DNA of 64,000 bases from Chryseobacterium capnotolerans (lineage in GTDB: Bacteria; Bacteroidota; Bacteroidia; Flavobacteriales; Weeksellaceae): NCBI RefSeq assembly GCF_021278965.1, contig NZ_CP065589.1:1927001-1991000 (forward strand), read 5' to 3'. This document shows positions 28,208 to 38,212 of this stretch, piece after piece; the stretch's first letter is position 1, and every line of letters begins with the position of its first letter. The notes beneath the pieces are model-generated. The model did no database searches. It was not told the origin of the DNA and saw only the letters and a program-made list of their open reading frames with translations. The position numbers were made by a program, and so were the translations under genes.

Positions 28208-28588
28208 ATGAAAAAGATTCTTGCTATACTATTCTCTATTTTCTACTTCGGATTCTCTTCCGGAGCAGCTTTTAGCGTTCATTATTGTATGCAGGAATTT
28301 GTTTCTGTAAGCCAGAAAGTTGATGATATTTGCGGTAAATGCGGAGTCAAAGATAAAAAAGGATGTTGCAAAACAGAAATCAAAGTTGTAAAAGTTGATT
28401 ACTCTCAGAAGTCTGATCTGCTTAACGTTGACTTTTTAGGGCAGGTTACAGAGATTCCTGTAACACATCAGTTTGCTTTCGTAGACAGATCCTTTTCTGC
28501 TGCCAAATTTACTCAGATTCAGATCAATGCGCCACCGGAATACCAACCGGTACCCATCTATATCAACCATTGTAATTTTAGAATTTAG
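28208..28588 (+). CDS. HYC_CC_PP-type small exported protein
   Basis: This 126-residue protein has a signal peptide (MKKILAILFSIFYFGFSSGAAFS). Mature motifs are VHYCMQEF, CGKCGVKDKKGCCKTE and the C-terminal APPEYQPVPIYINHCNF; that is, conserved HYC, CC and PP elements. The family is found in Bacteroidetes next to metal-efflux and copper genes. The cysteines suggest metal binding in the periplasm, which is inference. It heads the copper operon. A -7 element TAACTTTG (28192-28199) lies only 8 bases before the start codon. Confidence 0.8.
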   Translation: MKKILAILFSIFYFGFSSGAAFSVHYCMQEFVSVSQKVDDICGKCGVKDKKGCCKTEIKVVKVDYSQKSDLLNVDFLGQVTEIPVTHQFAFVDRSFSAAKFTQIQINAPPEYQPVPIYINHCNFRI

Positions 28589-28705
28589 AATCCGTCTGTC
28601 GTTTTCGGTGTTATCATAACATCGTTACAGACGACACATCCTGATGCATTTCCTGTGCGTCACCCTTATTCTTTATTTAAAAAATTAATTCTAAAATGTA
28701 AAACA

Positions 28706-29179
28706 ATGAAAAAGTATATCATTACAGCAGTCCTATCTTTATTCTCAATTATTTCACTTTCTGCGCAGTCTAAAAAAGATGCTCAGGTTTCAAAATTGTA
28801 TCAGAACTATATTGCAATCAAATCTGCTTTAGCTTCAGATGATGCAGATAAGACTTCAAAAGCGGCTACAGAATTTATTAAAACAGCTTCTACTATTGAT
28901 TATAAACTAGTTTCAGAAGGAAACCTTAATATTCTTAGAAAAGATGCTTCTGCCATTTCAGAAGCGAGAACTGTGGACGCTCAGAGAGAGACATTTCTTA
29001 ATTTATCAGACAATATGATTGCCCTGACGAAGGAATTCAAACTTTCCGATAAACCGATTTATGTACAATATTGCCCAATGGCTGACGGGAGTTGGTTAAG
29101 TGATGAAAAACAAATCATGAACCCATACTACGGAAAATCTATGCTTTCTTGTGGAAGTGTAAAGTCAGAAATTAAATAA
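28706..29179 (+). CDS. DUF3347 periplasmic protein
   Basis: This 157-residue protein starts at ATG 28706 (MKKYIITAVLSLFSIISLSAQ, a clear signal peptide); the longer in-frame start at 28655 lacks one. DUF3347 is a helical domain often found with heavy-metal efflux and copper oxidase genes. The C-terminal YCPMADGSWLSDEKQIMNPYYGKSMLSCG block has a conserved CPM...C pattern, probably a metal site. A second DUF3347 protein (31925-32560) lies on the other side of the multicopper oxidase with the same block. Confidence 0.88.
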   Translation: MKKYIITAVLSLFSIISLSAQSKKDAQVSKLYQNYIAIKSALASDDADKTSKAATEFIKTASTIDYKLVSEGNLNILRKDASAISEARTVDAQRETFLNLSDNMIALTKEFKLSDKPIYVQYCPMADGSWLSDEKQIMNPYYGKSMLSCGSVKSEIK

Positions 29180-29267
29180 GTATTGTATTAATCTTTAAAA
29201 CAATAAGTTGTGGAGTTTAATTTACTTTAAACTTTAAGCTCTGCAACTTCTAAAAGTTCGGAATATT

Positions 29268-31889
29268 ATGAAAAAGCTAATAATGTTTCTGGTGCTTTTG
29301 TTCTCTGTTTTTACCTTCGCACAAACAACAAAAACATACTATACCTGTCCTATGCATTCTGAAGTAGTCTCTTCAAACCCTGGAGACTGCCCGAAATGTA
29401 AAATGACATTGGTAAAGAAAGAGGTTGTAGTAAAACCAGCAGTACAATCTGTACCTAAAGCAGAAACAAAAACAAAATCTGAGGCTCAAACTATTTATAC
29501 TTGCCCTATGCATCCTGAAGTAATTTCAGAGAAGGCAGGAAAATGCCCTAAATGTGGAATGGAGCTTGTGGAAAAAGAAAATCATAAACATGCTGTTGTT
29601 GAAAATCCAAAAGGAGAAAAATCTGTTTTAAAAAGAAATTCTGAAAACGGAAAACTTACTTTTGGCGGAAAAACAGTTCGTTATGATCTGTATGTAAAAG
29701 ATACCATTGTCAATTTTACTGGAAAAAACAGAAGAGCTCTAGCAATCAATGGTAAACTTCAGGCTCCAACCTTGTACTTTACAGAAGGAGATACGGCTGA
29801 AATTTATCTGCATAATATGCTGAAAGAGAATACAGGACTTCACTGGCATGGGGTGATTCTTCCTAATGAACATGATGGAGTTCCTTATCTTACCACAAAG
29901 CCTGTAAAACCAGGGGAGACTCATTTGTATAAGTTCAAAATCTCCCAAAACGGAACCTATTGGTACCATTCCCATGAAGCATTACAGGAACAGATAGGAA
30001 TGAACGGGATTTTGGTTTTTAAAAAGAGGGAAGGCGAACCCAAAACAGAATATAATGCTGAAATCCCTGTATTATTAGGGGATTGGAGTGATGATGATCC
30101 CATGCAGATTGCCCGCAGACTTCATATGGCCAATACAGATTGGTATGCCGTAAAGAAAAATGCAGTGCAGAGTTATTGGGAAGCCATTAAATCCGGAAAT
30201 TTCGGGACTAAAGCCCTGAATGAATGGAAAAGAATGGAAGCCATGGATGTAAGTGACGTCTATTACGATAAGTTTTTAATCAATGGTGTTCCAAGTTCCA
30301 ATTATTCTAACCTGAAACCGGGGGATAAAGTAAGACTAAGAGTCGCCAACGGCGGTTCATCTACTTATTTCTGGCTGAATTATGGCGGTGGAAAAATAAA
30401 AGTCGTAGGGAATGACGGAAATGATGTAGTTCCTGTAGAAGTAGACCGATTGATTGTTGGAGTTTCTGAAACCTATGATATTGAAGTGACCATTCCGGAG
30501 AATAAGAGCTTTGAGTTTAGAGCCACTTCAGAAGACAGAATTGGACATGCTTCGCTTTGGCTGGGATCAGGTGAGAAAGTTGAGGCTCCTAATTTACCAA
30601 GACTAATGCTTTTTGAAGGAATGAAAATGATGAACGGGATGATGGAAATGAGCGGAAATATGAAGCCGATGACCATGACGATGGGAAATCAAATGATGGA
30701 TATGAATGAAGTGATGTATCCGGAAATTCCTGAAAATCAGAGAAAAACGACGGCGAAACACATCAACGAGATGATGGGGTTAAAAACGAAAGAGAAAGAA
30801 GATCATTCTCAACATGGCGGAATGGATATGAAAGAAGAAAAAACAATCAAGAGATTGTCTTATAATATTCTAAAGTCTCCTGAAAAGACCATTCTTCCAA
30901 CAGACAGCGTTCGTAATATGAAGTTTACGCTGGAAGGAAATATGAACCATTATCTGTGGACACTGGATAATAAAACAGTTACAGAAACAGATAAAATTCT
31001 GATTAAAAAAGGGGAGATCTTAAGAATCAAACTGTATAATAACTCCATGATGCGCCACCCAATGCACCTTCACGGGCATGATTTCAGATTGATCAATTCA
31101 AAAGGAGAGTATTCACCATTGAAAAACGTGGTAGACATCATGCCAATGGAGACTGTTACTATTGAATTTGCAGCCAATCAGGATGGAGACTGGTTTTTCC
31201 ACTGTCATATCCTGTATCACATGATGGCCGGGATGGGAAGAATCTTCAGTTATGAAAATTCAAAACCGAATCCACAGCTTCCCAATAGAAAGCTGGCATG
31301 GAAAAACTTCCTGAAAGACAATAAAATGGTAAGCTCTATGGCTATGCTGGATGTGGCAAGCAATAAGATTCATGCCGAAACCATGACGATGTTTGGACCA
31401 AGATGGGCGAACTTGAATGAGTTTCATACCAATTGGAACTTTGATCACTTTGAAGGAAGTGCAAAAGTGGGAAGATTCTTAGGGAAATTCCAATGGGCAC
31501 TGCCTTATGCAGGGTTCAGAGTACAAAAAAATCATGAGATTATGGAGCGTCAGATGGCGGAAGATATGGGAATGGATTTTCATGGGAAGAAAACCTGGTT
31601 TGGACAACAGAAAGCTTCAAAAAGCAGATATTCTTTCATGGTCGGAATGCAGTATGTATTACCCATGTTGATTACAGCTGATGCCAGTGTAGATCAGAAC
31701 GGTAAAGTATTGCTGGAGTTGAGCAGAGAAGATATTCCACTTTCCAGAAGATTAAGAGGAAACTTCAGTGTCAATTCTGATGGAGAGTTTTCAACAGGAA
31801 TAAGATATATCGTTCAGAAATATCTATCTATTTCCGGAAATTATGATAATGAAATGGGCTGGGGGGCCGGTGTTACCTTAACCTATTAA
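29268..31889 (+). CDS. Multicopper oxidase with two metal-binding domains and CopB-like C-terminus
   Basis: This 873-residue exported protein has signal peptide 1-19. Two heavy-metal-binding repeats follow (YTCPMHSEV...CPKCKM near 25-50; YTCPMHPEV...CPKCGM near 78-102). Three cupredoxin domains carry the copper ligands HWHG (about 194), YHSHE (about 236), HPMHLHGHDF (about 597) and FHCHILYHMMAGMG (about 644). After about residue 690 the sequence changes to a strand-rich region (LITADASVDQNGKVLLELSRED, RYIVQKYLSISGNYD) ending in an aromatic TY, like the CopB outer-membrane barrel. It probably oxidises Cu(I). The fusion is unusual and may tie the oxidase to the outer membrane. Confidence 0.9.
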   Translation: MKKLIMFLVLLFSVFTFAQTTKTYYTCPMHSEVVSSNPGDCPKCKMTLVKKEVVVKPAVQSVPKAETKTKSEAQTIYTCPMHPEVISEKAGKCPKCGMELVEKENHKHAVVENPKGEKSVLKRNSENGKLTFGGKTVRYDLYVKDTIVNFTGKNRRALAINGKLQAPTLYFTEGDTAEIYLHNMLKENTGLHWHGVILPNEHDGVPYLTTKPVKPGETHLYKFKISQNGTYWYHSHEALQEQIGMNGILVFKKREGEPKTEYNAEIPVLLGDWSDDDPMQIARRLHMANTDWYAVKKNAVQSYWEAIKSGNFGTKALNEWKRMEAMDVSDVYYDKFLINGVPSSNYSNLKPGDKVRLRVANGGSSTYFWLNYGGGKIKVVGNDGNDVVPVEVDRLIVGVSETYDIEVTIPENKSFEFRATSEDRIGHASLWLGSGEKVEAPNLPRLMLFEGMKMMNGMMEMSGNMKPMTMTMGNQMMDMNEVMYPEIPENQRKTTAKHINEMMGLKTKEKEDHSQHGGMDMKEEKTIKRLSYNILKSPEKTILPTDSVRNMKFTLEGNMNHYLWTLDNKTVTETDKILIKKGEILRIKLYNNSMMRHPMHLHGHDFRLINSKGEYSPLKNVVDIMPMETVTIEFAANQDGDWFFHCHILYHMMAGMGRIFSYENSKPNPQLPNRKLAWKNFLKDNKMVSSMAMLDVASNKIHAETMTMFGPRWANLNEFHTNWNFDHFEGSAKVGRFLGKFQWALPYAGFRVQKNHEIMERQMAEDMGMDFHGKKTWFGQQKASKSRYSFMVGMQYVLPMLITADASVDQNGKVLLELSREDIPLSRRLRGNFSVNSDGEFSTGIRYIVQKYLSISGNYDNEMGWGAGVTLTY

Positions 31890-31924
31890 TTTTTAATCAC
31901 ATTTAATAAAATTAGTAAGAAACA

Positions 31925-32560
31925 ATGAAAAATATAATAACCGTATTGTTAGTAGGTGCTGTACTATATTCATGTACTAAACCCGAAAATAAAGGATCTG
32001 AAAATAAAGCAGCAGAGCCGGAAATTAAAAGTGCAGACAAAATCGATTCTGTCGTAGCTTTACATCAAAACCAGGAAGTAAAAGAAAGTCCGGAAGAAAA
32101 TAAAAAAGAAACTGTTGAACTTTCAGCTTTTCCGATACAGCAAGTGATTAAAGGATATCTGCCTTTAAAAAATGCTCTAACTCAGGATGATTCTCAAAAA
32201 GCATCTGATGCTGCTAAAAGCCTGTTTTCTATACTAAAGAAAATAGACATCAGTAAGATTAGTGTAAAAAACAACTCAGAATTACGTGTTATTCTGGAAA
32301 GTGCTTCAGAAAATGCGGAACATATTGGGGAGAACTCTGATGATATAGGACATCAAAGAGAACATTTACTCTCTCTGAGTAATGATATTACAGATTTGAT
32401 TGAAGAAGTAGGAACCGGTGGTTTAAAATTATATCAGGATTTCTGCCCTATGTACAATAATGGAAAAGGAGGAACCTGGATTAGTGAGACAAAAGAAATT
32501 GTGAACCCTTATGAAGGGACAAAAATGCTCAACTGTGGATCTGTAAAAAAGGTTTTATAG
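31925..32560 (+). CDS. DUF3347 lipoprotein
   Basis: This 211-residue lipoprotein has residues 1-17 ending VLYSC, with C17 lipidated. A low-complexity linker rich in K/E/S runs to about residue 65. The DUF3347 helical domain then ends in FCPMYNNGKGGTWISETKEIVNPYEGTKMLNCG, the same putative metal block as in 28706-29179. It is part of the copper operon: 35 bases after the oxidase and 4 bases before the haem protein gene. Confidence 0.88.
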   Translation: MKNIITVLLVGAVLYSCTKPENKGSENKAAEPEIKSADKIDSVVALHQNQEVKESPEENKKETVELSAFPIQQVIKGYLPLKNALTQDDSQKASDAAKSLFSILKKIDISKISVKNNSELRVILESASENAEHIGENSDDIGHQREHLLSLSNDITDLIEEVGTGGLKLYQDFCPMYNNGKGGTWISETKEIVNPYEGTKMLNCGSVKKVL

Positions 32561-32564
32561 ACAG

Positions 32565-33026
32565 ATGAGTCTCTTCATTAAAAGAGTATTTTTTGGGTCT
32601 ATCCTTATTTTTTTAATCATTCAGGTGATTCAGCCTGCTCGTAATATTGATTATGGGCAGGTTCCCTCATCAGACATGTCAAAAGTGTATCAGATCCCTA
32701 AAAAAGTACAATCTATTTTGAGAACTTCATGCTACGATTGCCATAGTAATGGAACGAATTATCCCGCTTATGCATACATTCAGCCATTCAGCTATTTTAT
32801 TGAAAAGCATATTAAAGAAGGAAAAAAGGAACTCAACTTTAGCGAATGGGGACTTTACAGCCAAAGGAAACAATCCAATAAACTAGAAGCTGTCGAGAAT
32901 CAGATAAAGCAAGGAAAAATGCCACTTTCTTCATACCTCTATCTTCATCATGATGCAAAGCTGTCTGATGAAAAAATGAAAGAAGTTGTTAATTGGATAG
33001 ACTCCATCCATAAACAAGACAGGTAG
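32565..33026 (+). CDS. Haem-binding domain (c-type cytochrome) protein
   Basis: This 153-residue envelope protein has an N-terminal hydrophobic anchor (FFGSILIFLIIQVI). Its haem motif C56-x-x-C59-H60 (SCYDCHSNGTNYPAYAYIQP) and following WGLYSQRK and PLSSYLYLHHDAKL blocks match the Haem_bd family. It probably carries electrons at the periplasmic face, possibly accepting them from copper or oxidase reactions. It is the last gene of the copper operon and is followed by a strong bidirectional terminator. Confidence 0.88.
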   Translation: MSLFIKRVFFGSILIFLIIQVIQPARNIDYGQVPSSDMSKVYQIPKKVQSILRTSCYDCHSNGTNYPAYAYIQPFSYFIEKHIKEGKKELNFSEWGLYSQRKQSNKLEAVENQIKQGKMPLSSYLYLHHDAKLSDEKMKEVVNWIDSIHKQDR

Positions 33027-33060
33027 AAGGATAAAGACATAAAATCTATGGGTAGAAAAC

Positions 33061-33090
33061 AAAAACCATCTCAGCAGTGAGATGGTTTTT
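33061..33090. terminator. Bidirectional terminator
   Basis: A perfect 13-bp stem AAAAACCATCTCA / TGAGATGGTTTTT with loop GCAG lies between the convergent haem-protein and S9 peptidase genes. Confidence 0.92.
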
Positions 33091-33109
33091 GTTTTGAATT
33101 TTATATCGT

Positions 33110-35142
33110 TTATTTTTTAGGTTTAGCTTCCTGGGCTTTTTCTGTTGGAGTATAAGTAACTTTTGTAATATCAACCGTCATTTCTCTCAAGCGTTTTGCC
33201 ACATCTTCAGGCATATCTTTCTGGTATCTTCCTCCGATAACTTCGGAAAGGAACTTTTCGGTTTCGGCGTACATAGCCATGCTGTTGACAGGTTTTCTGA
33301 ATCCGTGTCCTTCATCATCCGCTAAAATATAATTTACTTTTTTACCTTTATCGCGAAGGGCAATCACAATCTGATCTGCTTCAGCCTGTTTTACCCTTGG
33401 ATCATTAGCTCCCTGGATAATCAGTAAAGGTTTATTAATTTTATTGACACTGAATAATGGACTTGCTTCACGCATTAATTTTTTACCTTCTTCAGTTTTT
33501 GGATCACCTACCATACCATAAAGAGAGGCGCGTGCAGATTCCCAGTAAGCAGGAACAGAGTCCAACAGGGTGAAAAGGTTGCTGGGTCCTACAATGTCCA
33601 CTCCTGCAGCATATACATCAGGAGTGAATGCTAATCCGGCAAGAGTAGCATATCCACCATAACTTCCTCCCATAATCACTACTTTATTTTTATCAGCAAT
33701 GCCTTTATCAATCAGGTATTTTACGCCCCAGGTAATATCATCCTGCATCAATTTTCCCCACTGAAGATCACCTGCATTCTGAAACTTTTTACCATATCCG
33801 CCACTAGCTCTGAAGTTAGGCTGCAATACCGCATATCCTCTGTTCGCCAGAAACTGAACGATTGAATTATAGCCCCAATAATCTCTTGGTCCTTTTGGCC
33901 CTCCATGAACCAGTACTACTAAAGGTGAATTCTTACCTGAAGATCCTACAGGTAAAGTAAGATAAGCTGGAATTTCAAGCCCGTCACTACTTTTGTAGCT
34001 GATTGGAGTCATAGAGGCGAGATTATTTTCAACTTTTTTCAGTTCAGGTCTCGGAGTATACTGGAAAATTAATTCTTTTGTTTTAGTATCAAAAAAATAA
34101 GACTCAGAAACAGAGTTGTCACCCCAGACTGAGATTAAAAATTTAGAATAATCTTTTGTAGAGCTTGAAAAATTAACTTGCTTACCCGGGAATTTGCTTT
34201 GTAGGAATTTATAATTAGCTTCCCAAGCTTTATCTTTCCAGTAGTATTCAGTTTTATCACCGGTGTAAGAGGTGAAAATAATTTTTCTGGTATTCCTGTC
34301 TGCTGATAAGCCTCCAAAATCTACTTTTCCTTTAGGGTCGTTTTCTATTTTAGTCGTTTGCTTAGTTTTTGGGTCCATCAGGAATAATGTAGATTTATCC
34401 AGATCACCTTTATTCGTCACAAGATAAAACTTTGAATTATCTTCGTTCCAGTTCGGAATATAAGCTTCCTCAGTGACTAATGTTTCATAGATTGGGACCA
34501 GCTTTTCTCCATCTTTATATAGAAACTGAGTTGTTCCTTTATCATCTGTTCTGTTTAAAATCCTAAGCTTTTCATCCCAGTCGAAATCATATCCTGTAAT
34601 ACGGTCTTTATTTTCGAATTCTTTTTCAGTTCACCGGTAGAGATCTTTAATGAGTATAGATCATGCCATGCTTTATCGCGGTTATTCAATCCAATCATTA
34701 ACAAATCAGGATTTTTTCTGCTGACCATATAGATTTGGGCTGCTACTTCATTAAGTGGTGTTAAGTTTCTCGATTCAGGAACTCCATTGGTTGCTTTAGC
34801 CATTGGGTCTACAGCGAAAATATTAATATTCTCATCCCCGTTTTTATCCTTTACATACAGAAGATATTTTCCATCTTCTGACCAGAAATAGCCATTTAAC
34901 GGTCGTTTGCTATCAGTTAATGGATGCGCTTTTTCAAAAGGTTCATCGAATTTTTTTACCCAGATATTCATGATTCCGCCATATTCTTTTAGGAAGGAGA
35001 TCCATTTTCCATCCGGACTTAGCTGGCCGCCAGTGATTTCGGGGTTCCCGAAAAACAATTTTCTATCCAGTAATTGAGCCTCCTGTGCCTGAAGGCTCTG
35101 GAATCCTATTAGCAGGAGGAGTACATAAAAGATTTTTTTCAT
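33110..35142 (-). pseudogene. S9-family prolyl oligopeptidase with one frameshift
   Basis: This is an exported serine peptidase of about 677 residues. A signal peptide ([20 protein letters not shown]) and the first part of a beta-propeller ([22 protein letters not shown]) are in one frame. From about 34620 the propeller and alpha/beta-hydrolase domain continue in another. Catalytic elements are the nucleophile in [12 protein letters not shown], the aspartate in QGANDPRV and the histidine in [10 protein letters not shown], all intact. The break is at the T5 run 34622-34626 (A5 on the coding strand); one extra A restores [24 protein letters not shown]. It probably degrades peptides in the periplasm. 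Probably an artefactual frameshift. Confidence 0.87.
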
Positions 35143-35238
35143 ATTTTTTTGATTTTTGATAAGGTTAATTTAGTCATTTATTTTCATAGATAAATGATAA
35201 TTGTATTTCTGTTTGGTTGAAAATGTGGAGGTTATGTT

Positions 35239-35483
35239 TTATATTTCCAATTCAATGATTTTTTTTGCCATCTTTTGATTAGTGCTTTCCGGAATGAGAC
35301 TCATCATGAAATTACGCAGAGAATTCCCGTGTTCCCATTGAGAAATTTTTCCGATGGTACGGCTGGTATTGACAATATAATCTACTTTTTTTCTTCTGAT
35401 TTTCTGAAACTATGAATAGCAACATTACAGGAATAATATTTTTTCTCAAGCTGCGGTATTTTCGTTTTTGAAAAGGGTTTCAT
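35239..35483 (-). pseudogene. Remnant of an FAD-dependent monooxygenase C-terminus
   Basis: From about 35386 to the TAA at 35239 the minus strand encodes KKVDYIVNTSRTIGKISQWE, then LRNFMMSLIPESTNQKMAKK. This resembles the C-terminal helices of PHBH-type FAD monooxygenases. Just upstream a short frame from ATG 35483 (MKPFSKTKIPQLEKKYY...) ends at a T7 run (35386-35392), where one extra base would join the two. The FAD and substrate domains are missing, so it is a decayed fragment. It fills half of the 512-base gap between the S9 peptidase and GNAT genes; the rest shows nothing. Confidence 0.45.
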
Positions 35484-35654
35484 AGTTTCGTTGGATAATG
35501 TTTAAGGTACAAGAAAATCAATGATTTTTAGTAGCAATTTTGATAAGCGAAGTTCAATTTTATCAAAGATAAAATCCTAGCACCTTAAAAATATTTTTAT
35601 AGATTCGGATTCCGGATTATTGGTGTCTTCGCATATTTCCAACCAGACTAAATT

Positions 35655-36155
35655 TTATAAAGTTAAAATATAGCTTTCAGATACTTTTTTAAAACCATAT
35701 CTGTTAAAAAACTGATGAGCCCCATGATTATTCACGCCGCTTTCCAGCAGAATGAAGCTGATATTCCAGCTTTTAGACTCCTGAATGGCTTTTTCAAGCA
35801 GTTTACTTCCAAGAGACTGTCCTCTTACCGACTGATCCAAAAGCATATCTTCCAGAATTGCATACTTTTTAAAAGGACTGTTAATAACATTGAAAACCAT
35901 CATCCCTACAATTTCTGCGTTTTCATTTTCTGCAATTAAAATATTCAGCTTAGAACTCCCATCAGAATTGAAATCGGTAAGAAGCTGCTCCGTTAAAATA
36001 ACATCAAGGTCCGGATTCCAATGATGGGAATCTATCGCTCTGCCAGACATCATTTCACCATGAGAAATGTAAGAATCTGTTTTATGAGTGATAAAAAAGT
36101 CTACCAATTCTTTAATACGGGTTTTATCTGTAAGCCATTGTGTAGTATAATTCAT
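35655..36155 (-). CDS. GNAT-family N-acetyltransferase
   Basis: This 166-residue cytoplasmic acyltransferase uses acetyl-CoA. The core shows strand IVGMMVFNVIN, the acetyl-CoA loop LLDQSVRGQSLGSKLLEKAIQESK (Q/R-x-x-G-x-G/S type) and a C-terminal GAHQFFNRYGFKKVSESY, the usual GNAT end. The substrate is not predictable. It lies 9 bases downstream of the lipoprotein gene on the same strand, so the two may be cotranscribed. Confidence 0.9.
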   Translation of the reverse strand: MNYTTQWLTDKTRIKELVDFFITHKTDSYISHGEMMSGRAIDSHHWNPDLDVILTEQLLTDFNSDGSSKLNILIAENENAEIVGMMVFNVINSPFKKYAILEDMLLDQSVRGQSLGSKLLEKAIQESKSWNISFILLESGVNNHGAHQFFNRYGFKKVSESYILTL

Positions 36156-36164
36156 GAGGTGTTT

Positions 36165-36764
36165 TTATTTTAATTTTTTTAATTCTTCAATCAACTTATT
36201 CTGTTTGTTGATAAACCGATCCAGACTATCTGTTTTTAAAGGGTGGGCATTTTGATACTTTTCAATTTCAGGAAGCGTTTTTCTGATTTTGAATATGGTG
36301 TATTGTTCATAGAGAGCACTTTGGTTTGTTCTGATCTTTTTAATTAGATCTTTTATGGTTTGATTTTTTAAACTATACTTATCTGCACTATTTTGAATCT
36401 CATTTTCTATTTCTCTTTTTGCAATAGAATCTGTGATTGAACCGGACAGGTTTTTGGCATCCCTATAATAATTTTCTGATTTATCAATGATATTGGTATA
36501 TTCATTAAGTACGATATTAGTTTTATTGCTGATATCTGCTATTCTTTTGTCAAGATCCTGAAGTGTTTTGTCATTTTTTAGAAGCTCATCATAAATGTTG
36601 TTCACTAAGTTTCCACCGCGTGAGTAATCACTCTTTACAATGGATGAAACAGAAGACTCTGCATTATCAACAGCATTTTCTAAAATGGGAGGATTTTGAG
36701 GCTGACTTTCTCTACAGGAAAGTACAGATAAAGCCAATATGGTAGCGAAAAGTATTTTTTTCAT
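36165..36764 (-). CDS. Coiled-coil lipoprotein of unknown function
   Basis: This 199-residue protein has a lipoprotein signal (MKKILFATILALSVLSC, C17). The mature protein is almost wholly helical and charged, with heptad-like stretches (NNIYDELLKNDKTLQDLDKRIADISNKTNIV; LDRFINKQNKLIEELKKLK), so it should form a periplasmic or outer-membrane-anchored coiled coil. I do not recognise a family. Confidence 0.75.
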   Translation of the reverse strand: MKKILFATILALSVLSCRESQPQNPPILENAVDNAESSVSSIVKSDYSRGGNLVNNIYDELLKNDKTLQDLDKRIADISNKTNIVLNEYTNIIDKSENYYRDAKNLSGSITDSIAKREIENEIQNSADKYSLKNQTIKDLIKKIRTNQSALYEQYTIFKIRKTLPEIEKYQNAHPLKTDSLDRFINKQNKLIEELKKLK

Positions 36765-36839
36765 TGTGATGGTATTTAATAATGATATTTTTTGATTTGG
36801 AGGTGTATTTATATTAGTTGATAGGCTTTTTAGAAATTG

Positions 36840-37280
36840 TTACAAATTCTTATCAATACTCGGTAATTCTACATTTTTATTTTTTAAATTTAAGATCACT
36901 GTCATACTTCCTGTAACATCATTTACTTTTATTTTCATGAGATTATCGGATATGGATTTAGACAGAATTTGGTGTTTTTGGGTGCCTGGCAATATAATTT
37001 CCGGGTTACTATTTAAGTGAAGAATGGGTCTGTTGAAGGGGATGATAAAAATTTCATTTTCTAAAAAAATAATGTTGGCTGTTTTATAGGTAAGATTAAC
37101 ATCAACAGTAGTTGGGTTGACAAAGGTGATATCAACATTTTTAATGAACGTATGTTTTCTTTTATTTATATAACGGAAAAAGAGATTCTGTCTCTGTTTC
37201 AGATACAAAGCAATACCTGCACTGATGAGAATAAAAGATAAAACTGCTGTGGCAAAAAAATAAGACAAATCTGTATCCAT
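36840..37280 (-). CDS. Membrane-anchored LEA-like protein, unknown function
   Basis: This 146-residue protein has one N-terminal membrane helix (YFFATAVLSFILISAGIALYL). It is followed by a strand-rich domain with NVDITFVNPTTVDVNLTYKTANIIFLENEIFIIPFNRPILHL, similar in feel to LEA-type (Water stress/Hypersensitive) beta-sandwich domains. No catalytic motif is seen. It lies between the coiled-coil lipoprotein and rpoD on the same strand. Confidence 0.65.
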   Translation of the reverse strand: MDTDLSYFFATAVLSFILISAGIALYLKQRQNLFFRYINKRKHTFIKNVDITFVNPTTVDVNLTYKTANIIFLENEIFIIPFNRPILHLNSNPEIILPGTQKHQILSKSISDNLMKIKVNDVTGSMTVILNLKNKNVELPSIDKNL

Positions 37281-37292
37281 ACTTACAAAAAT

Positions 37293-37321
37293 AAAAAAAC
37301 GGAGTCTGAAAACAGGCTCCG
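37293..37321 (-). terminator. Intrinsic terminator after rpoD
   Basis: CGGAGTCTG (37300-37308) and CAGGCTCCG (37313-37321) pair with one G-T wobble around loop AAAA. On the minus strand a T7 run follows. Confidence 0.85.
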
Positions 37322-37345
37322 CTTATAAAATTGTCAGTGCTAAAA

Positions 37346-38212
37346 TTATTTACCTAAATAAGATTTAAGGATCTTACTTCTGGTATTGTGTTTTAGTCTC
37401 TTAATTGCTTTTTCTTTGATCTGACGAACTCTCTCTCTTGTAAGATCGAAAGTCTCACCAATTTCTTCTAAAGTCATTGGGTGCTTTCCGTTCAGTCCAA
37501 AGTATAATCTTACTAAATCAGCCTCCCTTGGAGTCAAAGTATTTAATGCTCTTTCGATTTCAATCTGAAGAGATTCAAGCATTAAGTCTTTATCAGGACT
37601 TGGTGATTCTCCTGAACGTAATACATCATAAAGATTAGAATCTTCACCTTCTACTAGAGGTGCATCCATAGACAAGTGTCTACCGGAGTTTTTCATAGAT
37701 TCTTTGATATCCTCCTCACTCATGTCAAGAACTTCAGCCAATTCTTCCGGAGAAGGCGGTCTTTCATTTTCCTGCTCAAGGTGGGCGTATGCCTTATTAA
37801 TTTTATTGATGGAACCAATTTTGTTCAACGGAAGTCTTACAATTCTTGATTGCTCAGCCAGCGCCTGTAAAATTGATTGACGGATCCACCATACTGCATA
37901 AGAGATAAATTTGAAACCTCTAGTTTCATCGTACCTTTTTGCCGCCTTCATTAATCCTAAGTTACCCTCATTGATCAAATCGGGTAAGGAAAGACCTTGG
38001 TTTTGGTATTGCTTGGATACAGAAACTACGAAACGAAGGTTGGCTTTGATTAATTTTTCCAATGCGGCTCTATCGCCAGCACGTATTCTTTGTGCCAATT
38101 CTACTTCTTCGTCCGCAGTAATTAGTTCCACTTTACCAATTTCCTGCAAATACTTGTCTAATGAAGCAGTTTCCCTGTTGGTAACCTGCTTAGTGATTTT
38201 TAATTGTCTCAT
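37346..38212 (-). CDS. rpoD: RNA polymerase primary sigma factor RpoD/SigA
   Basis: This is the housekeeping sigma factor of 288 residues, the usual short Bacteroidetes length without the large non-conserved region. Region 1.2 is [27 protein letters not shown]. Region 2 is [58 protein letters not shown]. Region 3 includes [18 protein letters not shown]. Region 4 is [48 protein letters not shown]. In this phylum it reads -33 TTG / -7 TAnnTTTG promoters, which occur in this window (for example 22265-22295). Confidence 0.96.
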   Translation of the reverse strand: MRQLKITKQVTNRETASLDKYLQEIGKVELITADEEVELAQRIRAGDRAALEKLIKANLRFVVSVSKQYQNQGLSLPDLINEGNLGLMKAAKRYDETRGFKFISYAVWWIRQSILQALAEQSRIVRLPLNKIGSINKINKAYAHLEQENERPPSPEELAEVLDMSEEDIKESMKNSGRHLSMDAPLVEGEDSNLYDVLRSGESPSPDKDLMLESLQIEIERALNTLTPREADLVRLYFGLNGKHPMTLEEIGETFDLTRERVRQIKEKAIKRLKHNTRSKILKSYLGK

